From Kordiimonas laminariae (lineage in GTDB: Bacteria; Pseudomonadota; Alphaproteobacteria; Sphingomonadales; Kordiimonadaceae), in NCBI RefSeq assembly GCF_023008165.1, contig NZ_JAKQZA010000005.1, forward strand, positions 186,001 to 250,000: a stretch of 64,000 nt of DNA, in the 5' to 3' direction. Below the pieces are notes generated by a model, which ran no database searches, was not told the DNA's origin, and saw only the letters and a list, made by a program, of their open reading frames with translations. A program made the translations under genes and the position numbers. Below, one piece after another: positions 27,107 to 34,784 of this stretch (positions within the stretch are counted from its first letter, which is position 1; the number at the start of each line of letters is the position of its first letter).

Positions 27107-27880
27107 TCAGCGGATAATATTGAAAAAACGTCCATAAGGAATAAAGCCAAGACAACCCACATCTTTACCTTGATCACAATCATAAAGACTGAAAGTGGTG
27201 ATATCTGCCTCGCCTACGATAAATTTCGAATGCACAGGCCCCATGCCTGAAATATTGCGGCTGTCAGAGCTGCCATCCCGGTTATCACCCATCATAAAAT
27301 AATGGTCCTGAGGTACGACAAACACAGGTGTGTTGTCATAGTGGCCGCGGTCTGTTGCTTCGTAAATTCGGTGTTTCACGCCGCCTGGCAGAGTTTCTTC
27401 ATATTCTTTTACGCGGCGGTCATTCCCCTGATAATTGGTATAGTTCACATCGCGGATAAATGTGCGGTCTATCATCTCACCGTTGATATAAAGGCGGCCT
27501 TCCCGCATTTGGATGCGGTCACTGGGCATGCCAATTACCCGTTTGATGATATGATCATCACTACGGTGCGGTTGAACGAATACGACTATATCACCACGAT
27601 CAGGGCTGCTGGCAAACAGACGGTTCTCAGAAATGAAATCCGGGTCCATTGGGAAACTGTAGCGGTTATAACCGTAAGCAAACTTTGAAACAAAGATACG
27701 GTCACCAACTTCAAGAGTTGGTTCCATACTGCCTGACGGGATATGGAAAGCACCCCATGCAAAAGTGGTAAAAATGAAATAGAAAGCAACGATTGAAACG
27801 ATATCTTTAAAAAGAGATCCGGCTTCATTCTTCTTTTCAGGGGCATTTTTTTCTGCCGCTTGAGATACGGTTTCTGTCAT
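27107..27880 (-). CDS. lepB: Signal peptidase I (copy 2)
   Basis: Tandem paralogue of the next gene downstream: 257 residues, with the same order of elements and most of the sequence identical from the membrane helix on. Catalytic Ser51 is in IPSGSMEPTLEVGDRIFVSK, Lys113 in DHIIKRVIGMPSDRI. The GDNRDGSSDSRNIS box is intact. Differences are scattered (for example the NRYSFPMDP versus NRYSYYFDP stretch and the N-terminal tail), so the two are diverged, active-looking enzymes and not an assembly repeat. Whether they differ in substrate cannot be told. Confidence 0.94.
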   Translation of the reverse strand: MTETVSQAAEKNAPEKKNEAGSLFKDIVSIVAFYFIFTTFAWGAFHIPSGSMEPTLEVGDRIFVSKFAYGYNRYSFPMDPDFISENRLFASSPDRGDIVVFVQPHRSDDHIIKRVIGMPSDRIQMREGRLYINGEMIDRTFIRDVNYTNYQGNDRRVKEYEETLPGGVKHRIYEATDRGHYDNTPVFVVPQDHYFMMGDNRDGSSDSRNISGMGPVHSKFIVGEADITTFSLYDCDQGKDVGCLGFIPYGRFFNIIR

Positions 27881-28028
27881 TTTTTCCTCAACTGCTGAAG
27901 CTGGTAAAGCCAGCTATATATCGTTCTTTATGAGGATCACTAAGTTTCAATTTCATGAAATTCAAGCTTTCCGTGGTTTTTTAGTCTCGAATAATTCAAA
28001 AAACTTACATTTTTTATTGGCCTTGAGG

Positions 28029-28060
28029 CTTGCGGGGCGCTCAGGCCAACCCTATATAGG
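28029..28060 (+). promoter_or_regulatory. RpoH (sigma-32) promoter for dnaK
   Basis: CTTG (28029-28032), an 18-base spacer, then CCTATATAGG (28051-28060), an exact match to the alphaproteobacterial heat-shock consensus CTTG-N17/18-CYTATNTNNG. It stands about 125 bases before the dnaK start. A possible housekeeping promoter, TTGAAC (28081-28086), N17, AATAAT (28104-28109), lies between them and overlaps a 12-bp palindrome ATTGTTAACAAT (28095-28106). No CIRCE element was found in the 307-base lepB-dnaK spacer. Confidence 0.7.
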
Positions 28061-28187
28061 CTTCGAAAGAGGTTGTTCCTTTGAACACACTTCTATTGTT
28101 AACAATAATCTAACTAAGCCCTAGAGGCTGCATTCTGGTGCTCCATGAGGCCATTCAGCAGTCGGCTATAACGGGATGAGGTATAAA

Positions 28188-30119
28188 ATGGGTAAAGTAA
28201 TTGGTATCGATCTGGGTACAACAAACTCCTGTGTATCCATTATGGACGGGTCTAAGCCAAAAGTAGTTGAAAACTCTGAAGGTGCACGTACTACACCTTC
28301 TATCGTTGGTTTTACAGATGAAGGCGAGCGCCTCGTTGGTCAGGCAGCTAAACGTCAGGCTGTAACAAATCCGGGTGATACACTCTTCGCTATTAAGCGT
28401 CTTATTGGTCGCACTTTTGATGACCCAACAACGCAAAAAGATAAGGGCATGGTTCCTTATGAGATCGTTAAAGCTGATAACGGTGATGCGTGGGTAGAAG
28501 CAAAAGGAGATCAGTTCTCTCCAAGTCAGGTTTCTGCAATGATCCTTCAGAAGATGAAGGAAACAGCAGAGAGCTACCTTGGTGAAGATGTAGATCAGGC
28601 TGTTATTACAGTTCCTGCTTACTTCAACGATGCTCAGCGTCAGGCAACAAAAGACGCTGGTAAAATCGCTGGCCTTGAAGTTCTCCGTATTATCAACGAG
28701 CCAACAGCAGCTGCGCTTGCTTATGGCCTTGAGAAAGAAGACGGTCACACAATCGCTGTATTTGACCTTGGTGGTGGTACATTCGATGTATCCATCCTTG
28801 AAATCGGTGATGGTGTATTCGAAGTAAAATCCACAAATGGTGATACGTTCCTCGGTGGTGAAGATTTCGACATGCGTCTTGTTGAATATCTGGCAGATGA
28901 ATTCCAGAAGGAAAACACTGTTGATCTTCGCAACGACAAAATGGCACTTCAGCGTCTGAAAGAAGCTGCAGAGAAAGCGAAGATTGAGCTTTCTTCTTCT
29001 TCTCAGACAGAAGTGAATCTGCCGTTTATCACAGCTGACGCTTCTGGTCCGAAACACCTTCAGCTTAAGCTGACACGTGCGAAGCTTGAAAGCCTTGTTG
29101 CTGATCTTGTTCAGCGTACACTTGAGCCTTGTAAGAAAGCGCTTAAGGATGCTGGTATTTCAGCAGGCGAGATTAACGATGTTGTTCTCGTTGGCGGTCA
29201 GACACGCATGCCTAAAATTCAGGAAGTGGTTAAAGAGTTCTTTGGCCGTGAGCCACACAAAGGTGTGAACCCTGATGAAGTTGTGGCAATGGGTGCTGCT
29301 ATTCAGGCTGGTGTACTTCAGGGCGATGTGAAAGACGTTCTTCTTCTTGATGTAACACCGCTTTCCCTTGGTATTGAAACACTTGGTGGTGTGTTCACTC
29401 GTTTGATCGACCGTAACACAACAATTCCAACCAAGAAGTCTCAGGTGTTCTCAACAGCTGAAGATAACCAGGGTGCTGTAACTATCCGCGTATTCCAGGG
29501 TGAGCGCGAGATGGCTGCAGATAACAAAATGCTTGGTCAGTTCGATCTTGTTGGTATTCCACCAGCACCGCGCGGTGTGCCACAGATTGAAGTTGGTTTT
29601 GATATTGATGCCAACGGTATCGTGAATGTATCCGCGAAAGATAAAGGTACAGGTAAAGAACAGCAGATCCGTATTCAGGCATCTGGTGGTCTATCTGATG
29701 CTGATATCGATGCGATGGTGAAAGACGCAGAAGCAAATGCTGATGCGGATAAAGCCCGCAAGGAAGCTGTAGAGGCGAAAAACCAGGGTGAAGCAATGAT
29801 TCACTCGGTTGAGAAAAACCTTGCTGAACACGGCGATAAAATTGGCGAAGAAGATAAAAAAGGCATCGAAGCTGCAATTGCTGAACTAAGAACAGCACTT
29901 GAAGGTGATGACCTTGAAGACATCAAAGCTAAAACTGAAGCACTTACACAGGCTTCAATGAAGCTTGGTGAAGAAATCTACAAAGCTAGCCAGGCAGACG
30001 CTGAAGGTGCGACAGACGCACAACAGGCTGATGCTGCTGCCAAAGCTGCGGAAGCAGACGAAGGTGATGATGTTGTAGACGTTGACTTCGAAGAAGTTGA
30101 CGAAAACGACAAGAAATAA
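28188..30119 (+). CDS. dnaK: Molecular chaperone DnaK (Hsp70)
   Basis: ATP-driven chaperone of 643 residues. The nucleotide-binding domain starts [20 protein letters not shown], with [29 protein letters not shown] and [14 protein letters not shown]. The interdomain linker [16 protein letters not shown] near residue 390 leads to the substrate domain. The lid ends with the acidic EEVDENDKK tail. The ATG at 28188 is used because TGAGG lies just before it; an earlier ATG at 28176 is itself part of that sequence. Followed by a hairpin and then dnaJ; RpoH-type promoter upstream. Confidence 0.99.
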   Translation: MGKVIGIDLGTTNSCVSIMDGSKPKVVENSEGARTTPSIVGFTDEGERLVGQAAKRQAVTNPGDTLFAIKRLIGRTFDDPTTQKDKGMVPYEIVKADNGDAWVEAKGDQFSPSQVSAMILQKMKETAESYLGEDVDQAVITVPAYFNDAQRQATKDAGKIAGLEVLRIINEPTAAALAYGLEKEDGHTIAVFDLGGGTFDVSILEIGDGVFEVKSTNGDTFLGGEDFDMRLVEYLADEFQKENTVDLRNDKMALQRLKEAAEKAKIELSSSSQTEVNLPFITADASGPKHLQLKLTRAKLESLVADLVQRTLEPCKKALKDAGISAGEINDVVLVGGQTRMPKIQEVVKEFFGREPHKGVNPDEVVAMGAAIQAGVLQGDVKDVLLLDVTPLSLGIETLGGVFTRLIDRNTTIPTKKSQVFSTAEDNQGAVTIRVFQGEREMAADNKMLGQFDLVGIPPAPRGVPQIEVGFDIDANGIVNVSAKDKGTGKEQQIRIQASGGLSDADIDAMVKDAEANADADKARKEAVEAKNQGEAMIHSVEKNLAEHGDKIGEEDKKGIEAAIAELRTALEGDDLEDIKAKTEALTQASMKLGEEIYKASQADAEGATDAQQADAAAKAAEADEGDDVVDVDFEEVDENDKK

Positions 30120-30147
30120 GGCAGCTGCCTAACGTCAAACATATAGG

Positions 30148-30184
30148 GAGCTGCCTCCAATACAGGGGGCAGCTCTTTATTTTG
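30148..30184 (+). terminator. Terminator/attenuator between dnaK and dnaJ
   Basis: GAGCTGCC (30148-30155) pairs perfectly with GGCAGCTC (30168-30175) around a 12-base loop, then TTTATTTT. Placed between dnaK and dnaJ, it probably lowers dnaJ expression by partial termination. Confidence 0.65.
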
Positions 30185-30213
30185 ACTGGATGTGAAAGCT
30201 AAAGGGTAGCTTG

Positions 30214-31359
30214 ATGTCAAAACAAGATTATTACGAGCTTTTAGGTGTTTCAAAAGACGCTGACGAGAACACGCTTAAGAAAGCGTTCCGTAAAGCAGCG
30301 ATGAAATACCATCCGGATAAAAACCCGGGTGATGCGGAAGCAGAGAAAAAATTCAAAGAGATGGGCGAAGCCTACGACGTACTCAAAGACCCTGAAAAAC
30401 GGGCTGCGTACGACCGTTACGGCCATGCTGCTTTTGAAAATGGTATGGGCGGTGGCGGCCAGGGTGGCCACGGCGGTGCTGGTTTTGATTTCTCTGATGT
30501 ATTTGAAGAATTTTTTGGTGATTTCATGGGCGGTGGTGGCCGCAGGCAGCGTGGTGGACGTGGTGGCCCGGCGCGCGGCAATGATATGCGCTTCAACATG
30601 GAAATCAGCCTTGAAGACGCTTTTAACGGCAAAACAGATAAAATCACCGTACCAACATCTGTTGCCTGTGATCCATGTGGTGGTTCTGGTGCTGAGCCAG
30701 GTTCAAGCCCAGAGGTATGTGGTACTTGTGGTGGGCACGGTAAAGTGCGTGCGAACCAGGGCTTCTTTATGGTGGAGCGTGCTTGTCATACCTGTCAGGG
30801 TACTGGCCGTGTTATCAAGAACCCGTGTAAATCATGTCGCGGTGCGGGCCGGGTAAATAAGGAAAAAACCCTTCAGGTGAAAATCCCTAAAGGAGTTGAA
30901 GAGGGCACACGTATTCGCCTTGCAGGTGAGGGTGAAGCAGGCCAGCGCGGTGCGCCGGCGGGTGATCTCTATATCTTCCTTTCCATCAAGCCACATCCAA
31001 TTTTCAAGCGTGATGGTGATTTGCTCTTCTGTCAGGTACCAATTCCGATGTCTACAGCAACGCTTGGTGGGCAGATTGAAGTACCAACGATTGAAGGTAA
31101 ACGTGCTCGGATCAAAATTCCTGAAGGCACACAATCGGGCCGTCAGTTCCGCTTGCGGGGCAAAGGTATGCCTGAGTTAAACGGTGGCTATGTTGGTGAT
31201 ATGATCATCGAAACCAGCGTTGAGACACCAGTGAACCTTACTAAGCGCCAGCGTGAGTTGCTGGAAGAGTTTGCCGCAGAAGGTGGAGATAATGTTTCAC
31301 CACGTTCTGAAGGTTTCTTCTCAAAAGTTAAGGATTTCTGGGAAGACCTGACCGAATAG
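30214..31359 (+). CDS. dnaJ: Co-chaperone DnaJ (Hsp40)
   Basis: Stimulates DnaK ATPase and delivers substrates. The J domain (residues 1-70) has [10 protein letters not shown] with the HPD triad. A Gly/Phe-rich region follows. The zinc domain has all four CxxCxGxG repeats: [24 protein letters not shown] and CKSCRGAG. The C-terminal substrate domains end with [14 protein letters not shown]. At 381 residues it is a full-length class A protein. It follows dnaK by 94 bases; the ATG at 30214 has AAAGGG upstream. Confidence 0.98.
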   Translation: MSKQDYYELLGVSKDADENTLKKAFRKAAMKYHPDKNPGDAEAEKKFKEMGEAYDVLKDPEKRAAYDRYGHAAFENGMGGGGQGGHGGAGFDFSDVFEEFFGDFMGGGGRRQRGGRGGPARGNDMRFNMEISLEDAFNGKTDKITVPTSVACDPCGGSGAEPGSSPEVCGTCGGHGKVRANQGFFMVERACHTCQGTGRVIKNPCKSCRGAGRVNKEKTLQVKIPKGVEEGTRIRLAGEGEAGQRGAPAGDLYIFLSIKPHPIFKRDGDLLFCQVPIPMSTATLGGQIEVPTIEGKRARIKIPEGTQSGRQFRLRGKGMPELNGGYVGDMIIETSVETPVNLTKRQRELLEEFAAEGGDNVSPRSEGFFSKVKDFWEDLTE

Positions 31360-31383
31360 ATTTCGGCACGTTTATAGAGATAA

Positions 31384-31417
31384 TAAAAGCGTCAGCTTAT
31401 CGGCTGGCGCTTTTTTC
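31384..31417. terminator. Intrinsic terminator downstream of dnaJ
   Basis: AAAGCG-T-CAGC pairs with GCTG-G-CGCTTT around TTATCG, followed by a T-run at 31411-31416. The convergent arsR-type gene ends inside the stem (its TAA is at 31399-31397), so its last codons are part of the terminator. Confidence 0.8.
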
Positions 31418-31705
31418 ATATCCCATACAGCATTCTTCCTGCAAAAAACTGATAAGCCCTTCTAAATGCTCAAAGTTTGGTAGGCAGAAGATTGTGCGGC
31501 TTTTCTTGTTTTGAGTGATTAATCCTACCTTTACCATACGGCTCAGATGATGGGAAAGGGTAGAGCTTGGGATTTCCAGTGCCTTTTGAATATCGCCTAC
31601 AGGGGCACCCTCATGGCCAGCTTTTACGAGAAAGCGGAAGATTGAAAGTCGGTGCATATTGCCAAGTTCAGCGAGGCTCGCCGCTACATTACTGTCATCC
31701 ATCAT
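31397..31705 (-). CDS. ArsR/SmtB-family metalloregulator
   Basis: A 102-residue winged-helix repressor. The recognition region is VGDIQKALEIPSSTLSHHLS (about residues 36-55), followed by the wing LITQNKKSRTIFCLPN. Cys92-Cys93 near the C-terminus (EECCMGYEK), plus Cys74, resemble the consecutive-cysteine As(III) site of Acidithiobacillus-type ArsR proteins. It lacks the classic ELCVCDL motif. Divergent from a DUF318/ArsP-type permease, with repeated operators between them, so it most likely represses that permease and itself until arsenite or another soft metal binds. Confidence 0.85.
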   Translation of the reverse strand: MMDDSNVAASLAELGNMHRLSIFRFLVKAGHEGAPVGDIQKALEIPSSTLSHHLSRMVKVGLITQNKKSRTIFCLPNFEHLEGLISFLQEECCMGYEKSASR

Positions 31706-31721
31706 TGTGATCTACTCGATA

Positions 31722-31745
31722 ATATTTCGAAGTTTATGGAAATAT
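31722..31745. promoter_or_regulatory. Candidate ArsR operator 1
   Basis: Inverted repeat ATATTTC (31722-31728), N10, GAAATAT (31739-31745), immediately upstream of the arsR-type start. It shares its half-sites with the second operator on the other side of the permease promoter. Confidence 0.55.
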
Positions 31746-31747
31746 AA

Positions 31748-31775
31748 TTGACATGGCTCTTGAAATCAATATAGC
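31748..31775 (+). promoter_or_regulatory. Probable sigma-70 promoter for the ArsP-like permease
   Basis: TTGACA (31748-31753), 16-base spacer, TATAGC (31770-31775). It sits between the two inverted repeats and about 40 bases before the permease ATG. Confidence 0.55.
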
Positions 31776-31789
31776 TGATTATTATTTCG

Positions 31790-31805
31790 ATATTTCTAGA
31801 AATAT
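31790..31805. promoter_or_regulatory. Candidate ArsR operator 2
   Basis: ATATTTCTAGAAATAT, a perfect 16-bp palindrome 15 bases downstream of the -10 element and ending 11 bases before the permease ATG. A repressor here would block transcription and early elongation. Confidence 0.6.
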
Positions 31806-31816
31806 AGGATTATAAA

Positions 31817-32719
31817 ATGTCCCAACAAATGTATGACGTATTGGATATGTTTTTGTTTCTGGCCGTGGAACTATCAATTTTGTTTCTCGGTATCAGTATG
31901 TTTGTGGGTGTTTTACAGAGGCATATTCCATCTGAACGCATTGAAACCCTTTTAAGCGGTCATAGCAGGTGTGGTTATTTCATTGCGGCAGGCCTCGGTG
32001 CTATCACACCCTTCTGTAGCTGTTCGACTATCCCCATGCTCAAAGGTTTGATCCGTGCCAAGGCTGGTTTTGGGCCTATGATGGTGTTCCTTTTTGCTTC
32101 TCCGCTTCTTAATCCGGTTATTGTTGTACTGCTTGCAGCAACTTTTGGCGCGTCTCTCACGCTCACCTATGTGCTTGCGGCGCTTCTTGTGTCTCTATTT
32201 GCTGGTTGGCTTCTGGAAGCCTTGAATTTCAACCGCTTTATTCGCCCAGTAGAAGCAGAGGAAAAAACGGCATGTGGAGCACTGAGTTGTGGTGATGCGG
32301 TAAAGACCAAAGGCAAGTATGAAGGTGTTTGGAAAGATGCCTGGAAGGATTTTGTTGGGGCTTTGCCGTATCTTTTAACAGGTATTGCGATAGGTAGTGT
32401 GATTTATGGGTATATGCCAACAGAGCTTGTAAGCAAGTATGCCAGTGCTGATAATCCGCTCGCTATTCCGGTTGCCGCTGTTATTGGCGTACCGCTTTAT
32501 ATTCGGGCGGAAGCTGTGATCCCTCTTGCTGGTGCGCTACTTTCAAAAGGGGTAGGGGCTGGCACCATTCTGTCACTTATTATCGGGAGTGCTGGTGCAA
32601 GTTTGACTGAACTCATTCTTCTCAGGTCGCTTTTCACCTACAAGCTGCTGATTGCTTTTGTAACAGTGATCTTTTCTATGGCAATAATTGCAGGTTATGC
32701 GGCTTTTCTATTCTTTTGA
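31817..32719 (+). CDS. ArsP/DUF318-family permease (metalloid or metal efflux)
   Basis: A 300-residue inner-membrane protein with about eight to ten helices. The hallmark is ITPFCSCSTIPMLKGLI near residue 70, with a CxC pair, followed by FASPLLNPVIVVLL, both conserved in DUF318 permeases. A cysteine-bearing loop (TACGALSCGD, around residue 153) and a second half with ALPYLLTGIAIGSVI and PLYIRAEAVIPLAGALL complete the repeat. Family members include ArsP, which exports trivalent organoarsenicals, and Cu/Zn exporters. The divergent ArsR regulator with a CC pair favours arsenicals, but the substrate is inference. Confidence 0.8.
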   Translation: MSQQMYDVLDMFLFLAVELSILFLGISMFVGVLQRHIPSERIETLLSGHSRCGYFIAAGLGAITPFCSCSTIPMLKGLIRAKAGFGPMMVFLFASPLLNPVIVVLLAATFGASLTLTYVLAALLVSLFAGWLLEALNFNRFIRPVEAEEKTACGALSCGDAVKTKGKYEGVWKDAWKDFVGALPYLLTGIAIGSVIYGYMPTELVSKYASADNPLAIPVAAVIGVPLYIRAEAVIPLAGALLSKGVGAGTILSLIIGSAGASLTELILLRSLFTYKLLIAFVTVIFSMAIIAGYAAFLFF

Positions 32720-32730
32720 AAGTAAAAGAA

Positions 32731-32755
32731 AAGGCGCCTTGGGGCGCCTTCCTTT
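32731..32755. terminator. Bidirectional terminator between permease and TetR genes
   Basis: AAGGCGCC (32731-32738) pairs with GGCGCCTT (32743-32750) around a 4-base loop. Pyrimidine-rich tails lie on both sides. It serves both convergent genes. Confidence 0.75.
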
Positions 32756-33347
32756 AACTACTGATATAGCGAAGTACCATGATCTCAAGCTCATCAACCA
32801 GTTTCTGAGCGTCTTCCTCAGTTTCCTGTTCAATAGCAATATCAATAATCATGGATATCACCGTGGTGCAAAGCTTGAGGATAGTATCATACCTGTCTGC
32901 AGGGAAATTAATACCTGTCGCGCTAAAGGCGAGCTGCATTAATTCTGTTACATCGCTTTCTTCGCTTGGCGTTACATCATAAAAACCAAGTTTAGCGTTC
33001 GCCCACCGGGTAAGCGCCCGGTAGGATGGGTGATTCCAGGCTTGTTTCCAGAAAGTTTGCAGTAGTGAATTTACGATTTCTGCAAGATCAGCATCAGAAG
33101 ATAGGTCTTTTACTGTATCTTCAATAACAAGACGAACATCATTGAAGGCTTGTGTGTAGAGGGTGCTGAGGATTTCTTCTTTATCTTCGAAATATTGGTA
33201 AACGGAACCAACAGGAATACCAGCTTTTTTTGAAATAGCCGTAGTGGTAACGCCTTCAACACCGTGAAGAAGAAGCAGGTCCTGTGTTACCTGCAAAATA
33301 GTTTGTACCCGTGCTTTAGCACGCGCCTGCTTTGGTAATTTTTTCAT
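32754..33347 (-). CDS. TetR-family transcriptional regulator
   Basis: A 197-residue TetR protein. The N-terminal helix-turn-helix reads VTTTAISKKAGIPVGSVYQYFEDKEEIL (recognition helix in residues 40-55). The C-terminal ligand domain (from about 70) is less conserved, with an acidic tail region ATEQETEEDAQ-like. It diverges from the beta-helix gene, with two short palindromes in the shared 190-base spacer, so it probably controls that locus and itself. The inducer is unknown. Confidence 0.88.
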   Translation of the reverse strand: MKKLPKQARAKARVQTILQVTQDLLLLHGVEGVTTTAISKKAGIPVGSVYQYFEDKEEILSTLYTQAFNDVRLVIEDTVKDLSSDADLAEIVNSLLQTFWKQAWNHPSYRALTRWANAKLGFYDVTPSEESDVTELMQLAFSATGINFPADRYDTILKLCTTVISMIIDIAIEQETEEDAQKLVDELEIMVLRYISS

Positions 33348-33431
33348 ATTTACACCAGCTGTACGCTGTCTCCCCCCTTACTGCAAACCATGAAGTGCCA
33401 TAAGGGCCGTCTGATTGCAAATAAAGAAAAG

Positions 33432-33467
33432 TGAAATTGTTTCATATTTTATTGACACTACAGGTGT
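33432..33467. promoter_or_regulatory. Candidate TetR operators in the tetR/beta-helix spacer
   Basis: Two short inverted repeats: TGAAATTGTTTCA (33432-33444) and ACACTACAGGTGT (33455-33467). The latter overlaps a -35-like TTGACA at 33452-33457, but no good -10 sits at the usual distance. The spacer (33348-33537) has no other recognisable feature. Confidence 0.4.
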
Positions 33468-33537
33468 TTTTATGCACCTTAATATAGGCGGAATGGAACG
33501 TGCTGGAAGTTGGGGCTTCCGGACAAGGGGAAGAATA

Positions 33538-34782
33538 ATGAACAAACTATTTAAGGTAGCGGCTGCCAGTATGCTTCTTATGGCAACAAGCCCTTATGCC
33601 TATGCTCAAGAGACAATTCAAATTGAAGCGGGTGAAAATATTCAGGAAAGCTTGCAGGAAGCGCTTATTCTCGCGGAGCCTGGTTCAACAATAGAACTGC
33701 CCGCGGGTAAATTCAGCTTCACTGGTGCTCTATCACTTGATGTACCAAATATTACGCTGCGCGGTGCAGGTATGGATAAAACTATCCTTTCCTTTGCGGG
33801 GCAAAAAACAGGTTCTGAGGGTTTGTTGATCACCTCAGATAATGTCTGGATTGAAGGGCTGGCGATTGAAGATACCCCGGGTGATGGCATTAAAGCCAAG
33901 GGCGTGGACACAATTTCCTTTATCAATGTGCGGGTTGAGTGGACAGGGGGCCCAAAGGCTGAAAACGGATCTTATGGCCTTTATCCAGTCGAATCAAAAA
34001 ATGTCCTTATCGATGGCAATGTAGTGATCGGCGCATCTGATGCCGGCATTTATGTAGGGCAAAGCCAGAATATCATCGTTCGTAACAGCCGGGCGGAATA
34101 TAATGTGGCGGGTATTGAAATTGAAAACTGCTATTTCGCTGATGTGTACGATAATGTAGCCACCCACAATACCGGCGGTATCTTGATTTTTGATATGCCA
34201 AACCTGCCGCAAAAAGGTGGGCACTCTATTCGCGTTTACAACAATAAAGCAGTGAATAACGATACGGCTAATTTTGCGCCTCCCGGTAATATTGTTGGCA
34301 CAGTACCAATGGGTACAGGCATTATGGTTATGTCGAACCGAGATGTTGAAGTGTTTGGTAATGAAATGGCTGAAAATGCATCGGTGAATATGCTGATTGC
34401 CGCTTATCCGCGTGAATATAATGATCCTGAATTTAATCCGTTGCCGCGTAATATTTACGTGCATGACAACACATACGGTCGCGGTGGTTGGGCACCGGAT
34501 GGTGTGGCGAAGGAAATGATTGAGCCGAAAACGGGCCTTCCAATCCCAGACATTGTTTGGGACGGTGCTGTTGGTGGTGTTTGGGCTGCCTTCTTTGGCC
34601 CGGATGATGAAGATGCTATCCATATCAAGGAAAAAGAAGGAACCACCTTCGCTAACCTTGATTTTGTCTACGATATGATTGTGCCGTGGAATGCTGGTAT
34701 TGACCGGGATATTGAAGATTATAATGGTTCAATCCCACCTCGAGATCCTGTTGTGTTGCCGCAAGATAAGGCAGGGAAGTAA
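33538..34782 (+). CDS. Secreted parallel beta-helix protein (TIGR03805-type)
   Basis: A 414-residue exported protein of unknown function. The ATG at 33538 follows AAGGGGAAG and opens a Sec signal peptide ending YAYAQ near residue 22. The mature part begins IQIEAGENIQESLQEALILA, then GSTIELPAGKFSFTGALSL, the typical N-cap of right-handed beta-helices. Repeating rungs such as ISFINVRVEWTGG, NVLIDGNVVIGASDAGIYVG and NIIVRNSRAEYNVAGIEIEN follow. The C-terminal 110 residues (YPREYNDPEFNPLPRN onward) are family-specific. It pairs with the diheme cytochrome gene two bases downstream, as TIGR03805 and TIGR03806 proteins usually do. Confidence 0.85.
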   Translation: MNKLFKVAAASMLLMATSPYAYAQETIQIEAGENIQESLQEALILAEPGSTIELPAGKFSFTGALSLDVPNITLRGAGMDKTILSFAGQKTGSEGLLITSDNVWIEGLAIEDTPGDGIKAKGVDTISFINVRVEWTGGPKAENGSYGLYPVESKNVLIDGNVVIGASDAGIYVGQSQNIIVRNSRAEYNVAGIEIENCYFADVYDNVATHNTGGILIFDMPNLPQKGGHSIRVYNNKAVNNDTANFAPPGNIVGTVPMGTGIMVMSNRDVEVFGNEMAENASVNMLIAAYPREYNDPEFNPLPRNIYVHDNTYGRGGWAPDGVAKEMIEPKTGLPIPDIVWDGAVGGVWAAFFGPDDEDAIHIKEKEGTTFANLDFVYDMIVPWNAGIDRDIEDYNGSIPPRDPVVLPQDKAGK

Positions 34783-34784
34783 AC

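Noticed and set aside
26155-27880. lepB tandem as an assembly duplication
   Set aside because: The copies differ at many scattered positions and have different N-terminal tails and spacer sequence, so both are real genes.
28155-29057. A 300-codon open frame antisense to dnaK
   Set aside because: Antisense frames opposite dnaK are a familiar by-product of its codon use; the translation is Cys- and Phe-rich, with no family motif or ribosome-binding site, and dnaK is certain.
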